64,000 nucleotides of DNA from Rugalucina vietnamica (taxonomy: Eukaryota > Mollusca > Bivalvia > Lucinida > Lucinidae), in assembly GCA_964017185.1 (NCBI GenBank), contig OZ024876.1, positions 16,938,226 to 17,002,225 on the forward strand, in the 5' to 3' direction. The position numbers and the translations under genes were made by a program. Each line of letters begins with the position of its first letter. Positions within the stretch are counted from its first letter, which is position 1. The notes under the pieces were generated by a model, which was given only the letters and a program-made list of their open reading frames with translations, had not been told where the DNA came from and ran no database searches. Below are positions 45,401-57,400 of the stretch, in pieces.

Positions 45401-48400
45401 GCGGGTAAATGTGTCTTAAATTGTAAATATACATTGAAATCAAAGCTGAATAACTGAAGTAAATTTAACTTAATATAAGAACCACTGAAAAAGAATTATC
45501 CGCCATCTGTCTGAAAATTTATTCTGGCAAGATTTGTTTTAACTTCGGAAAACTGAAGGAGCTATAGAGAAAGAGTAACATGTAATTGGATAACTTTATC
45601 AAATGTATTCACTTATTAATTTCAGCTCGCATTTAAGATTTGTTTTTATCTAAGGACAGCTTATATTTCACGATTTTATTTGTAATTATGATAATTTAAT
45701 ATAACAATAGATAGTACAATATTCGTGCCGTTGAAGTTGTTGGAGTTTTAAAATCCAAGCAATGCGTGGTATGTTATTTAAAATCTTAAATATGTCTCCT
45801 CCAAAAACAGATCCTACAAAATGACAGCAGAAATACTACGGCGTAAGATATTCATAAAATTTCAATTTGATTTGAGACTGAAGTGCCTGAAATTGTGTGC
45901 ATATTAAATAACGAGAGCTCAAAGCCACCTGCGCTTGTCGAAAAATCAGAATATTTAACATGTAAATAAACACGGAAATATTGCGCTATTCACGATATTT
46001 TCCTTCCAAATTCAAAATATATGCATTCTGGAAACAATCTTTCCTCATTACACAACAAAACTTTTAAAGATGTTAGCGTTTTGTGTCATTTGTGCAAATA
46101 AAATATGACGTTTATTGGCTTTTCATAAAGCCGCCATTACTGATTTGTACCCGTGAGAGTGACCCGGATGCTGGCTGATGATGTCACGCCATCTTTTCCG
46201 ATAATCAGAATATGAGCACTTGCTGCATAATTCGATGGTGAATAGATTAATTAGAACAAAATTGAGCGCAGAAGCTTAGTGGTGGATTGTAGGAATTGAC
46301 CGGAATCAAAATGTCCTGTGTTCGATTCCTATATTCGTTGGGTTTCATACATGAGCAAAACCGGTATACATGTATTACCCTAAAAGTGTTGTCGCCATGG
46401 GACTTTAACATTGTTGACTTTTCAGCTGAACTCTGCATGATATTTGCTAGTTGTACTTCTACAAGGCAAGTTCAATGTATAAATGTGCTGGCATTCATAG
46501 AGGGTGATCAGAGTGGTAACCAGCAAGCCCAAATGTCAGCATGTCTGTTTATGTTTTGTCGTTTTTAAATGGTTGACCTCAAATTAAGTTATCGTAGTTC
46601 ATACCTTAAACGCTATAAAGTGAAGAAATTGAGGAAAATGTTAAAATAGAAAGCAAGGAATCTGACTGTTAATTGAGCAATACCCTTTAGACAATGTTTG
46701 TGCTACAAAACTAGGCACAAAGTTAGATGGCCCCTGCCCATTGGGACCTAAAGAAATAGATTGTCTAATTGTGCCTCCAGGCAAAGCTTATACGCTATTG
46801 ACTGATCATCTGATTACTGGTTTACCGCTCAGGTCTGTGCCTGCCTAGTAAAATGGTTTCAAGTCAAACCGTCCATACATATAAGCAGTATAGACTTAGA
46901 ATATTGGTTATATTTCAAACACTTGTTGGATATCATGGCAGCCCATAAAATGAAGGCAGCATCCCGAAATGACCAGTGCTGTTGATTGGTACGTAAAGCA
47001 TATATTCAAACAAACAAACAAAGTTAGATTCAACGAGCTGACGCATAACGTTATAAATAGTTTCGTCTATCCGTGATTATCGTACCATGTAATACCAATG
47101 GAAAAGTCGCATTATGCATGTTTTTCATTTCTATACATGCATAATCATACATATTATTAATGTGCACATAAATCATGATCTGTATAAGGAACAGTTGAAT
47201 CATATTGTGGTCATTAAAATAAAAATAAATAATTTTATCTTAACATTTCTAGGTATTTCGCCGTGTTTCGCGGCGAAATAGAAAATTTAAAATTACCGTT
47301 TGTAAACGTTAAAAAACGAATTTCACCGCAAACCACTGCAAAATTTCACCGCGATAATCCGATTTTCGCGGCGAAAATAACGTTTAAAATTTCCCTGGGT
47401 CGGTGAAATCTCGCTTTGGTTTCGCTGCAAAAAATCACAAGTGATCAGCGCGAACTGTGCAAAAATGTGTTTTTAGCCATAACACCACTGTACTTTCAGA
47501 AAATTGATGGCTTTATATCTCCAGACAGTGACTATTTCTGCTATGGTGGACATACACTTATAAATAATGTGTATAAGGAAAACAAGGTAAATTGTATTTT
47601 GTATTGTTGTTTAACATTCTAGACAGTAGTTTTTCTGTTATGTGGCACCACTTCCTGTGTATTACATCAAGATAACATGCAGCGATCCTTCCCATGGGAA
47701 AAACCAACAATCTGCATTGGTGAAAACATAAACATAAATTGTGGGTTTGCTATAACTGCCTCACTGATGCGATTCTAACATATACCCACAATCTATGTTG
47801 GCGAGGTGGTTCTAACATACATCCACAATCTATGTTGGCGAGGTGGTTCTAAAGTGTACCTATAATCTGTTTTGAGCAAAACTACGCTATTGATCAAAAC
47901 TAGGGTAAGAAAAATATCAATGTTTTCAACTAAAAAACTTTCAATTTTTACAACTTTGGAAAAATCTATATATTACATTGGCATGTTTTTAATGAGACAC
48001 GATGTTTCAATAGGTGTTCTGTGATATCTGTCAGCACTGATGGGAATGACCTGCATTATGCAGATTGTTGGTTTTCCCATGCGATGGCTCAAATAAAGTG
48101 TGGAAGATATTACAGATGTCTATAAATAGATCAAGGGAAACTACTGAAGGTTTAGCAACACAGTCTAAAAACATTTGTTTTTTTTTTTTTTCAAAGTTTA
48201 TTAAAGAATAATTATCATCAAGTAAAGCAGCTACAACCTCCTTACAAAATCCATAATCACTTTGACATTAGTTTAATAATGCTGAGCTATCACAGAAGTG
48301 GATAGAGATCATGAAGTGTAACAGCGAAGCTGATCAGCGTCTTTGTTTTTGCTACACAGATAGTACAATGCCTCTAAAATTTCCAGCCTCTAGCCATCTT

Positions 48401-51400
48401 CAGTGCTTGTGCAGCTCAGTTTGTGTCTGACCTGTTCGGAAACCACATTGTTGTTTTTCTCATGACACGGCTCATACCTCTTACAGACCTACTACTATGA
48501 CATCTACAGCATGACAGACATTGAGAGAGAGCTTCAGTTAAACCAACGGGATCTGATAAGCCTAGCCCTACTGTTGGGATGTGACTATGGTAAAGAGGGG
48601 GTCAAATACATAGGCAGGATGAAAGCTATGGAGTTGATAGAATATTTCAAGAACAAGTCACTAGATTCATTGGAAAGGTATTTTTTTTTATAGAGATTGA
48701 TTGATTGATTGCAAGCAGACTGTTACTATTAATGGCTCATTTATCACGATAACATGTCCGTGTAATTTATATCTCCTTATACCCCACTTTTAAAACTGGG
48801 GTTTACAGGGTTATATTTATTTTTCTTATTTTTGCTACAAAACATAGGTTGTGGATACTCTTTAGAATCGCCTTGCCAAGGCGGTTCTAACGTGTACCCA
48901 CAATCTATGTTTTGAGCAAAAATAAGAAAAATATCAAAACTTGTCTACTGAAAATTTTAATGTTTTACAACTTCAAAAATCCCTGTATATTGCTCGGGCA
49001 TATTTTCGTAATGTATGGTCATTACTGGATGCCATGCAAAGCATGTGCTAAACTACATGTATAAGAAAATGAACATCTGAAATGAGTGTATTAGTATATA
49101 AGCTTAAATGTTGAGATTTTCAAATGTAGCGCACCAGTATTTGAGCCACGATGTGAGAAAACTGGTCTTGGGGGTTTCCCACCAGGTCTGACACAAACCA
49201 ACCTGTACAGTCACACAAGCAGGCTAGAAGCTTGAAATTTCGGTTTTAAGAAGAAGAAAAATTGTACAATCCAATTAATGAAAACAAAGGCGCTGATCAG
49301 CTTCGCAGTTACTGCGAAGCTGATCTGCACCTTTGTTTTGGCTTAGGCAAAAATCTGGTTTTCTCACAATGCGGCTCAATTCTGTCTCTGCTGAATTCAT
49401 ATAGCATTGCTGAATTGATGCAAAATAGCTATCAAACTTGATTTTTTTCATTCATTAACATTTACAAGCTCCCTTAGATAGTATTGAACACTACACACCC
49501 TGTATTCAAGACTTCCCTCAAGATCTATTAATGAATGGAGAACCATATGAGCCGCATCATGAGAAAACAGGATTATTGCCTGTGCGAAAACAAAGGCGCA
49601 GATCAGCTTCACAGTAACTGCAAAGCTAATCAGCCCCTTTGTTTTCGCTACTCGGATAGTACAATTCCTTCTCTACCTATTTGCAAAATTTCAATCTAGC
49701 CTACTTCTGTAACTGTACAGGCCGGTTTGTGTCGGACCTGGTGGGAAACCCTGAAGACCGGTTTTCTCACATCAAGGCTCATATTTGACCCCTCTATTGA
49801 TCAGGATAGTAGGTTGGCATGACAACAAGGAGTTAGACGATATAGAGGAAGCAATGATGAACCGGGAACAGAGAAGACCCCACTGCACTAGGTGTGAACA
49901 TTTAGGTAGGTTTCATAGGTACCTGCATCTTCTGTACCATCTATAGCTGGGAGACAAGAATACTTGAGCTGCATCATGAGAAAACCAACATTGTGGTTTC
50001 CGTACGGGTCTGATACAAAAGGTCTGTGCAGTCACAGGAGATGGCTAGAAGCTTGAAATTTTGCATTTAGAAAGAAGAGGAATTGTACTATCCATGTAGC
50101 GAAAACAAAAGTGCTGATCGCTTCGCAGTTACTGCAAAGCTGATCTGCACCTTTATTTTCACATGCGCAAAATCTCATGAAGCAGCTCACATGTTTGTCC
50201 ATATGATAACTTACAGCCAGTCGTCACTCTAGATTTCAAATCATTGACATCAAATTTCAGCCAATGGCCCTAAATACATAAGTGTCAATAATTGACGTAC
50301 TTTATTCAATCTTTAATTTTGACTCCACCCCCGTACAGAAATCCTGTCTTTAAAATAGAGGACAGAAAATGTATACAGAATACAAAATATTCCTAGTGTA
50401 GTTTTTCTGCTGCCATTTGAATTTATACCAATGATTTTGATTTGATTTGTGGTCTTGGCCACATATAGTCATATAGTTTAATAGGACATTAAAACACAAA
50501 ACAAACAACCTTAATTGAGCTGCATTGTGAGAAAACCAGATTTTTGCCAATGCGAAAACACAGGCGCAGATTAGTTTTGCAGTAACTGCGAAGCTGATCA
50601 GCGCCTTTGTTTTTGCTACTTCGATTCTTCCCAAATCCGAAATTTCAAGCTTCTAGCTATCTTCTGTTGCTGTACAGGCCCGTTTGTGTCAGACATGGTT
50701 GAAAACGCCGAAGACCAGTTTTGTCGCAACGCGGCTCATTTATTACAGGTAAAGTGACTGAACATAAGACAAGTGGCTGCCAGGATTGTGCAACAACCGT
50801 CCATTGTAAGAACCAGTATGACACTGTACCATGTAATTGTCCCTGGCATACACAGAGGCGACACCTAGACACATATAAAGTGGAGATAAATGTGAGAAGG
50901 AAAACATGTACTGAATGTGCCAGTGACTTTCCAAACAAAGAGGTATGGCGAATTTTTCATAATAAATATCGCAAATGTCATGAGAACAAATGCACAGATC
51001 TGCTGTACAGTAACTATGTTGTTGTGCAGCTGATCAGTGCCTTTCATTTTGTTTCGTAGATAAGTTTAAGTTTTCTTGTTAAATCCAGAATATTTGGTCT
51101 AGACATCAGCTTGATTTCTAGCTCACCTGAGCAGTAGGCTAACAAGGTGAACGTATAGGATAGGCAGGTTCCTAGCATCCATCTGCTATCGTCTACCATT
51201 TTCAAAGATCTTCTTCTCTGAAACCACTTGGCCAATCAAAGCCGAATTTAATATGAAGCATCTACAAACGTATAGGAAGGGTGAACCGTAAATAAACCAG
51301 GTCAAATGACCAAGATGGCCGCCATGCCCATATATGGTAAAAACCCTTCAAAAATTGTCTTCTCCAGAACTGCTGGCGCAATTTCAAAGAAACTTGGCAT

Positions 51401-54400
51401 GATGCATCAATGACTAGAGTACTACAGTGTATAAATAAATCATGACCCTGTGATGACCATGACCTATTTAATGGCAAGGTCAACATAGGTCACATGTGCA
51501 TTTGAATGGGGAAAACTTTTAAAATGTCATTTGAAGGGAAAACCTGCAGTGATTCGGAAAATTGGCAAAATAATAATGATTCTGAAAAGAAATGGACCCC
51601 AGTTGGACTGCAGAGGTTGGTCTGCCCCACCCCAGGCAATATGCATGTATATTATCATGTTATAATACCATAATATGTGGCATCCATCTATCATCAGTCT
51701 GTCATCATCCCCATTTTCAAAGATCTTCTCTTAAACAGCTCGGCCAATCACAGCCAAATTTCATATGTAGCATTTATAGAAAGGGGAACCAATGTGCACA
51801 TAAATAATCCAGGTCACATGACCAAGATGACCACCATGCCCTTATATGGTAAAACCCTTTTAAACTATCTTCTTCCCTGGAACCAGTAGACGGATTTCAA
51901 CGAAACTTGGCATGTAGCATTTGGAAGAAGAGTATTACAATGTGTATATAAATCATTATCCGGTGTTGATCTTGACTTATTTTATGGCAAGGTCAACAAA
52001 GGTTGCCTATGCACTTGAATGGGGAAAACTGTTAAAATGTCATTTGAAGGGAAGAACTTGTAGTAAGTAGGCAAATTTACAGATTAATAATAATTGTATA
52101 AAAAATATGACCCCAGGGCTTCGTCAGCCTGCTCTGGGGCTGTATACCATAATATTCAAACAAGTTAATTGGTGTATATGTAAGACTCACAAACTTTGCC
52201 AGTCCCACAAGCAGTGCCAATTCCACAAACTGGGCTGAAAATATATCTTGAATTCCCACAAACTGGGCCAATTTTCTTTCCATGGTCAAATTAGCTTGAC
52301 ATTACTTTGCACCCTTTCAAAGCTATTTATTTTATTCAAACATTGGAATTTTGACAGAGACAGCGTAAGGTCAACAAGCATAAAATTGTGTGAAAATATC
52401 CGCCACACAGTCAAACATTTGTGGAGGAATTTCTACAGAGCAATGGTGGAAAACCGAACAATATTATTGTTTTGAGCGGCTTTTATACTGTATATTTTGT
52501 GTTAGAATGGAAATGGACAAGTTATAGTGCTAGACTTGTTGAGAAATAAATCACTGTTCTTTGGCCAGTTGTAAGAATGCATCATCTTGTAACCTATGAA
52601 AAGATTTGCCTACATTTATTAGACTGACCCAATTTGTGGAAATCCGCTCTGAATTTAGCCCAGTTTGTGGGATTTCACGCCACACCAGTGGAACAGAAAC
52701 CTAGGCCTGTTCCTTACTACCTGCAAGAACCACTGCGGAAATGGCTTGAAGAGTGCGTCAACGAAGATATCTTTGAGAAAGTCGAGCCAGGCGAACCAGT
52801 TACATGGTGCTCGCCACTGGTGGTCCAGCCCAAGCCAAGATACGGTAAAGTCGGTAAAGATGACTTAGAGCCACACATGATCAGGGCCAGTGTTGATCTA
52901 CGAGTCCCAAACAAGCAGATGGAGCGTAACAGAATCACACAAGCGCCAGTCGTGGAGGACTTCACATGTAAGTTTCATGACTGCAAAGTATTCTCCAAAA
53001 TTGACTTAAAGCAAGGCTACCATCAACTGGTCCTTCACCCTGATTCTAGAGCTATCGCTACATTTAGTACACCCTGGGGTAACATGAGACCGAAACGATT
53101 AATATTCGGCGCAAAGTCATCACAAGATTTATTTGACGAAGCGATGTATAGAATATTCGGAGATATCCCTCACTGTCTGAACCAAAGAGATGACATTTTG
53201 ATCGGTGGCAAGACATTGGTTGAACACAATGCAACACTGGAAACTGTTCTGCAGCGAGCAGCTGACTTTGGCATCACGCTCAACAAAGAGAAATGCATTT
53301 TTGGGGTTCAAGAGCTTGAATTCTATGGCTACAGATTTACAAGCGAGGGTTTGAAACCGACACAAGAGAAAGTCATAGCGGTGAAAGAATGCAAGCCACC
53401 AGGTTCAAGGGATGAGGTGAAGAGCTTTCTTGGCATGATCGGCTACCTAGCAAAGTTCATCCCATGTTATTCCGTCCTGACAGCACCACTGAGAAGACTA
53501 ACAAGCCAAGATGTTCCATTTTCTTGGGGTCCTGAAGAAGATGTAGCTTTTCAAAAGTTAAAAGATAGCATAACCAGCGATGACACTATGGCATTCTTCG
53601 ATCCAAGGAAACCAATAGTGGTACGCACAGAAGCTAGTTTCCACGAGGGATTGTCTGCAGGATTGTTCCAAAGAACGTCAAAAGGCCTACAGCCAGTTCA
53701 CTACATAAGCAGGTCGATGACTGGTGCTGAAAAACGATATAGTCAAACGGAAAAGGATGCATTGGCTGTAAAATGGGCGAAATCAAGATTCAGCATGTAC
53801 CTGCTAGGAGCACCAAAGTTCACGATCATGACCTCGCACAAACCGCTGATCCCAATGTTCAACAAATCGTGTACAAAGCTACCTCCTAGAATAGAAAAAT
53901 GGATCATGGACATGCAAGACGTCGACTATGAGCTTGTGTATGAACCAGGCAAGGATTCAGCAGATCCGCTGGACTATTTGTCGCGACACCCACTTCCGGA
54001 AACTGAGAACGATGACACAAATAAACTGATTAACTTGATAGTCAGCAATGAGCACGGAGTCATTATGAGAAGCATAAAAGAAGCAACGACGTCAGATCCT
54101 GTTCTTCAAGAGGTCTTGCGCATTATGAAGAAAAACGACTGGGATAGGCATAAGGATAGGTCGGAAATAAAGCCATATTTCCTAGTTCGGCATGAACTAA
54201 GCAAAGCAAAGGGGATGCTTCTACGCTGCAGACAGATAGTAATCCCAGAGAAACTGCAAAAGCACGTCATTACAGCTTCTCACAGCATGGGTCATTTCGG
54301 GATGACGAAAACAAAGCAGATGCTACGGGCCAAGTATTGGTTTCCGAGACTCAACAGTATGGTTGAGGACGCTATTTCAAAATGCTACGAGTGCCAGATA

Positions 54401-57400
54401 TGCACTGAAGAACACAGACAGGAGCCAGTAAAACCAACAGACATACCAGAGACAGCTTGGCACACGTTATCTGTTGACTTCGGAGGTCCGTACCCGGATG
54501 GTCACTACAATCTAGTAATAATTGATAAGCGGACAAGATTTCCAGTGGTCGAGCAATTGACAACAACCTCAGCAAAGGCTACATGTGATAGACTGAGAAA
54601 AATATTCGCCATGCATGGAATACCGGTAAGGCTTGAATCAGACAATGGACCACCATTCAACTCAATAGACTTTAAAACCTTTGCCGAAGAAATGGGATTT
54701 CAGCACCACAGAGTGACCCCGGAACATCCAAGAGCGAATGGAGAGGCCGAGAGATTCATGAAGGTATTAAATAAAACAGAGCAGATAGCGCATAGCGAGG
54801 GGCGATCCAGTAACTCTGCACTGCAAGACATGCTCATGGGCTACCGGTCAACGCCACATCCTGCAACAGGCTATTGCCCATACGAAGCCCTAATGAAAAG
54901 AAATGTTAGAACCAAATTGGACTACGACTCTTTTTCCATGAACAGAAACTATCACAAAATGGAATTGGAGATAACGCAAAGAGATAAAGAGTACAAGCGT
55001 AGTTGGGAGAATCAGCATAGACATCCAACAGTCCAGAAGCACCGGTTCAAGATTGGGGACAAAGTCCTGCTGAAGAAACGGAAGATAAATAAATGGTCCC
55101 CGGCTTTCGAGAAAGAGTTCTACAAAATAACCGGGATACGTGGATCAACTATACAGGCGAAAAGGAAATCAGATGGACGAATGATGACAAGAGATGCTTC
55201 AAAGTTTAAGCTGTTCAATGAAGCCCGGGGCAAAGACTGGCGAGAGCGCTTGTTGAGGTCATCCAGGCGCAAACCAACGATAACTACAGATGGAAGAGAA
55301 CCACTAACACAGGAGGAACGAAATGAGGCTAGGGAAGAGGAAGAGAGACAAGACGGCTACAATGAAGAAGAGAATAGGAACCACCAAAATGATGTCGAAA
55401 CAGAGCGTCAACATAATAGGCGACAAGAACCACCGAGAAGACAACTTCCACAAAGAACACGAAGACCACCGCCTAAACTTAAGGACTATATAGTGGGCTT
55501 CAAAAACAGAGAGACAGAACTGTAATCAAAATTTACCACAAACATTTGTGATTTATATAACAGTGATTTTGTAAACCATTTTGCAAACAATATAATTTCT
55601 TTAAAAAGAACTCTACAGTTGCATCTACTTCGATTGAGGTTACTTCTTTTAAAATTAGGGAGAAATGTGGTATTGTTATATTTATAGAATTCTAATTATA
55701 GATAACGTCGGTTCCGTGCGGCGTTACTAACGTCATTATGTATTGTAGATTGCTAGAGTAATGGCTGATTAAATTAACATTCATGAACTTTAGTTATTAA
55801 TCAAGCGACACAACAGTTTCACGGTCCAGTTTCATGGACTGGTCCAGTTTGTGTGTCCTACAGATATAGCAAATCTCCGATGAGCATTTACAGGACCTTT
55901 GGTCCTTTGATCAATTACTTTGCAGATAATAGATGAGTATTTACAAAGCAACGCAGAGTTGAGCAAGGAAGCCATAAAATGGACCAACCATGATCCAAAC
56001 ATCCCAAGAATCGTCAGTTTTCTACAAAATCATCTTTCATGGGAAGGTCAAAAGGTCATGGAGTACTTGTACCCGGCTGTAATACTTTCTAGACTCAGAA
56101 CACGGGAAATGTTGGCTTTGGACTTGAAACCTGTGAAGTAAGTGAGCCATATCATGAGAAAACAGGCTTTTTGCATATAGAAAAACAAAGACGCAGATCA
56201 GCTGTGCAGTAACCTGTTTTTGCTACAGTTCCTGTTCTACTTACATTCATCAGAAACCCTGATGACACATTTTCTGACAATCAATGTAAAGCAATTTGTA
56301 CAGTAAGAAAATAAAGAGCCATATTCTCAGAAATCCAGTCCGATTCCATATTTCAGTCTAGGTCCCGAGGTTTTAAATTTTTGTTCATGCTCAGCTCAGC
56401 TGAGACTAAACTTTATCCTGCTCATTAATGTTAAAATGCCAACATTTATAAGCAGGATAAATTGCAGGCTTTGGTGATCTGAACCTGAAATTATGTCCCC
56501 CCAACCAAAGGTGGGGGACATATTGTTTTTGGTGTGGATCCCGTCGGCGTCGGCGCCTGCGTAGCTTCTTTCCGACGCAATATCTTTTGAACCAGTGGAT
56601 GGATTTTGACCAAACTTGCATAGGTACATGGTTGGGAGGGGGGAAAGAGTTGATTAGATTTTGGTGACCTTGACCTCATTTTCAAGGTCACCAGCCCATG
56701 AAAACTGATCAAATTAGGTTTTCTGATGCGATATCTTCTGAACAAATGAATGGATTTTGACCAAACTTGCACAAGAGCATTATTCGGAGGAGGCTCAGAG
56801 TTGATTAGATTTTGGTGACCTTGATCTAATTTTCAAGGTCACGAGTCCATAAAAAATGTTGAAATAAGTCTTTCCAACGCAATATCTTGTAAACCAATTG
56901 ATGGATTTTAACAAAACTTGCACAGAAGCATTGTTGCGAGAAGGCTCAGAGTTGATTAGATTTTGGTGACCTTGACCTAATTTTCAAGGTCACGAGTCCA
57001 TAAAAAATGTTGAAATTAGTCTTTCCAACGCAATATCTTGTAAACCAATAGATGGATTTTGACTAAACTTGCACAGAAGCATTGTTGGGATGAGGCTCAG
57101 AGTTGATTAGATTTTGGTGACCTTGATCTAATTTTCAAGGTCATGAGTCCATAAAAAATGTTGAAATTAGTCTTTCCAACGCAATATCTTGTAAACCAAT
57201 TGATGGATTTTAACCAAACTTGCACAGAAGCATTGTTGCGAGAAGGCTCAGAGTTGATAAGATTTTGGTGACCTTGACCTAATTTTCAAGGTCATGAGTC
57301 CATAAAAAATGTTGAAATTAGTCTTTCCAACGCAATATCTTGTAAACCAATTGATGGATTTTGACCAAACTTGCACAGAAGCATTGTTGGGAGGAGGCTC

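Larger units (their letters stand above)
43859..47491. mobile_element. 3.6-kb TIR element in GEN1 intron 3
   Basis: CAGTGGTGTTATGACTAAAA at the left and its inverse (TTTTAGCCATAACACCACTG) at the right form TIRs of ~32 bp, flanked by TA. Subterminal regions are rich in TTCGCGGCGAAA-type palindromes. No transposase was recognised, so it is presumably non-autonomous. It contains a tRNA-derived sequence and an inner inverted repeat. Confidence 0.8.
51119..55915. repeat. Dispersed CTCACCTGAGC-type element, split by Gypsy
   Basis: It starts AGCTCACCTGAGC and contains ~450-bp degenerate direct repeats (GTCACATGACCAAGATGG at ~51300 and ~51815). It resumes as CAGGACCTTTGGTCC at 55891-55906, just before GEN1 exon 8. 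The Gypsy and the inverted-repeat element lie inside it. Confidence 0.7.
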
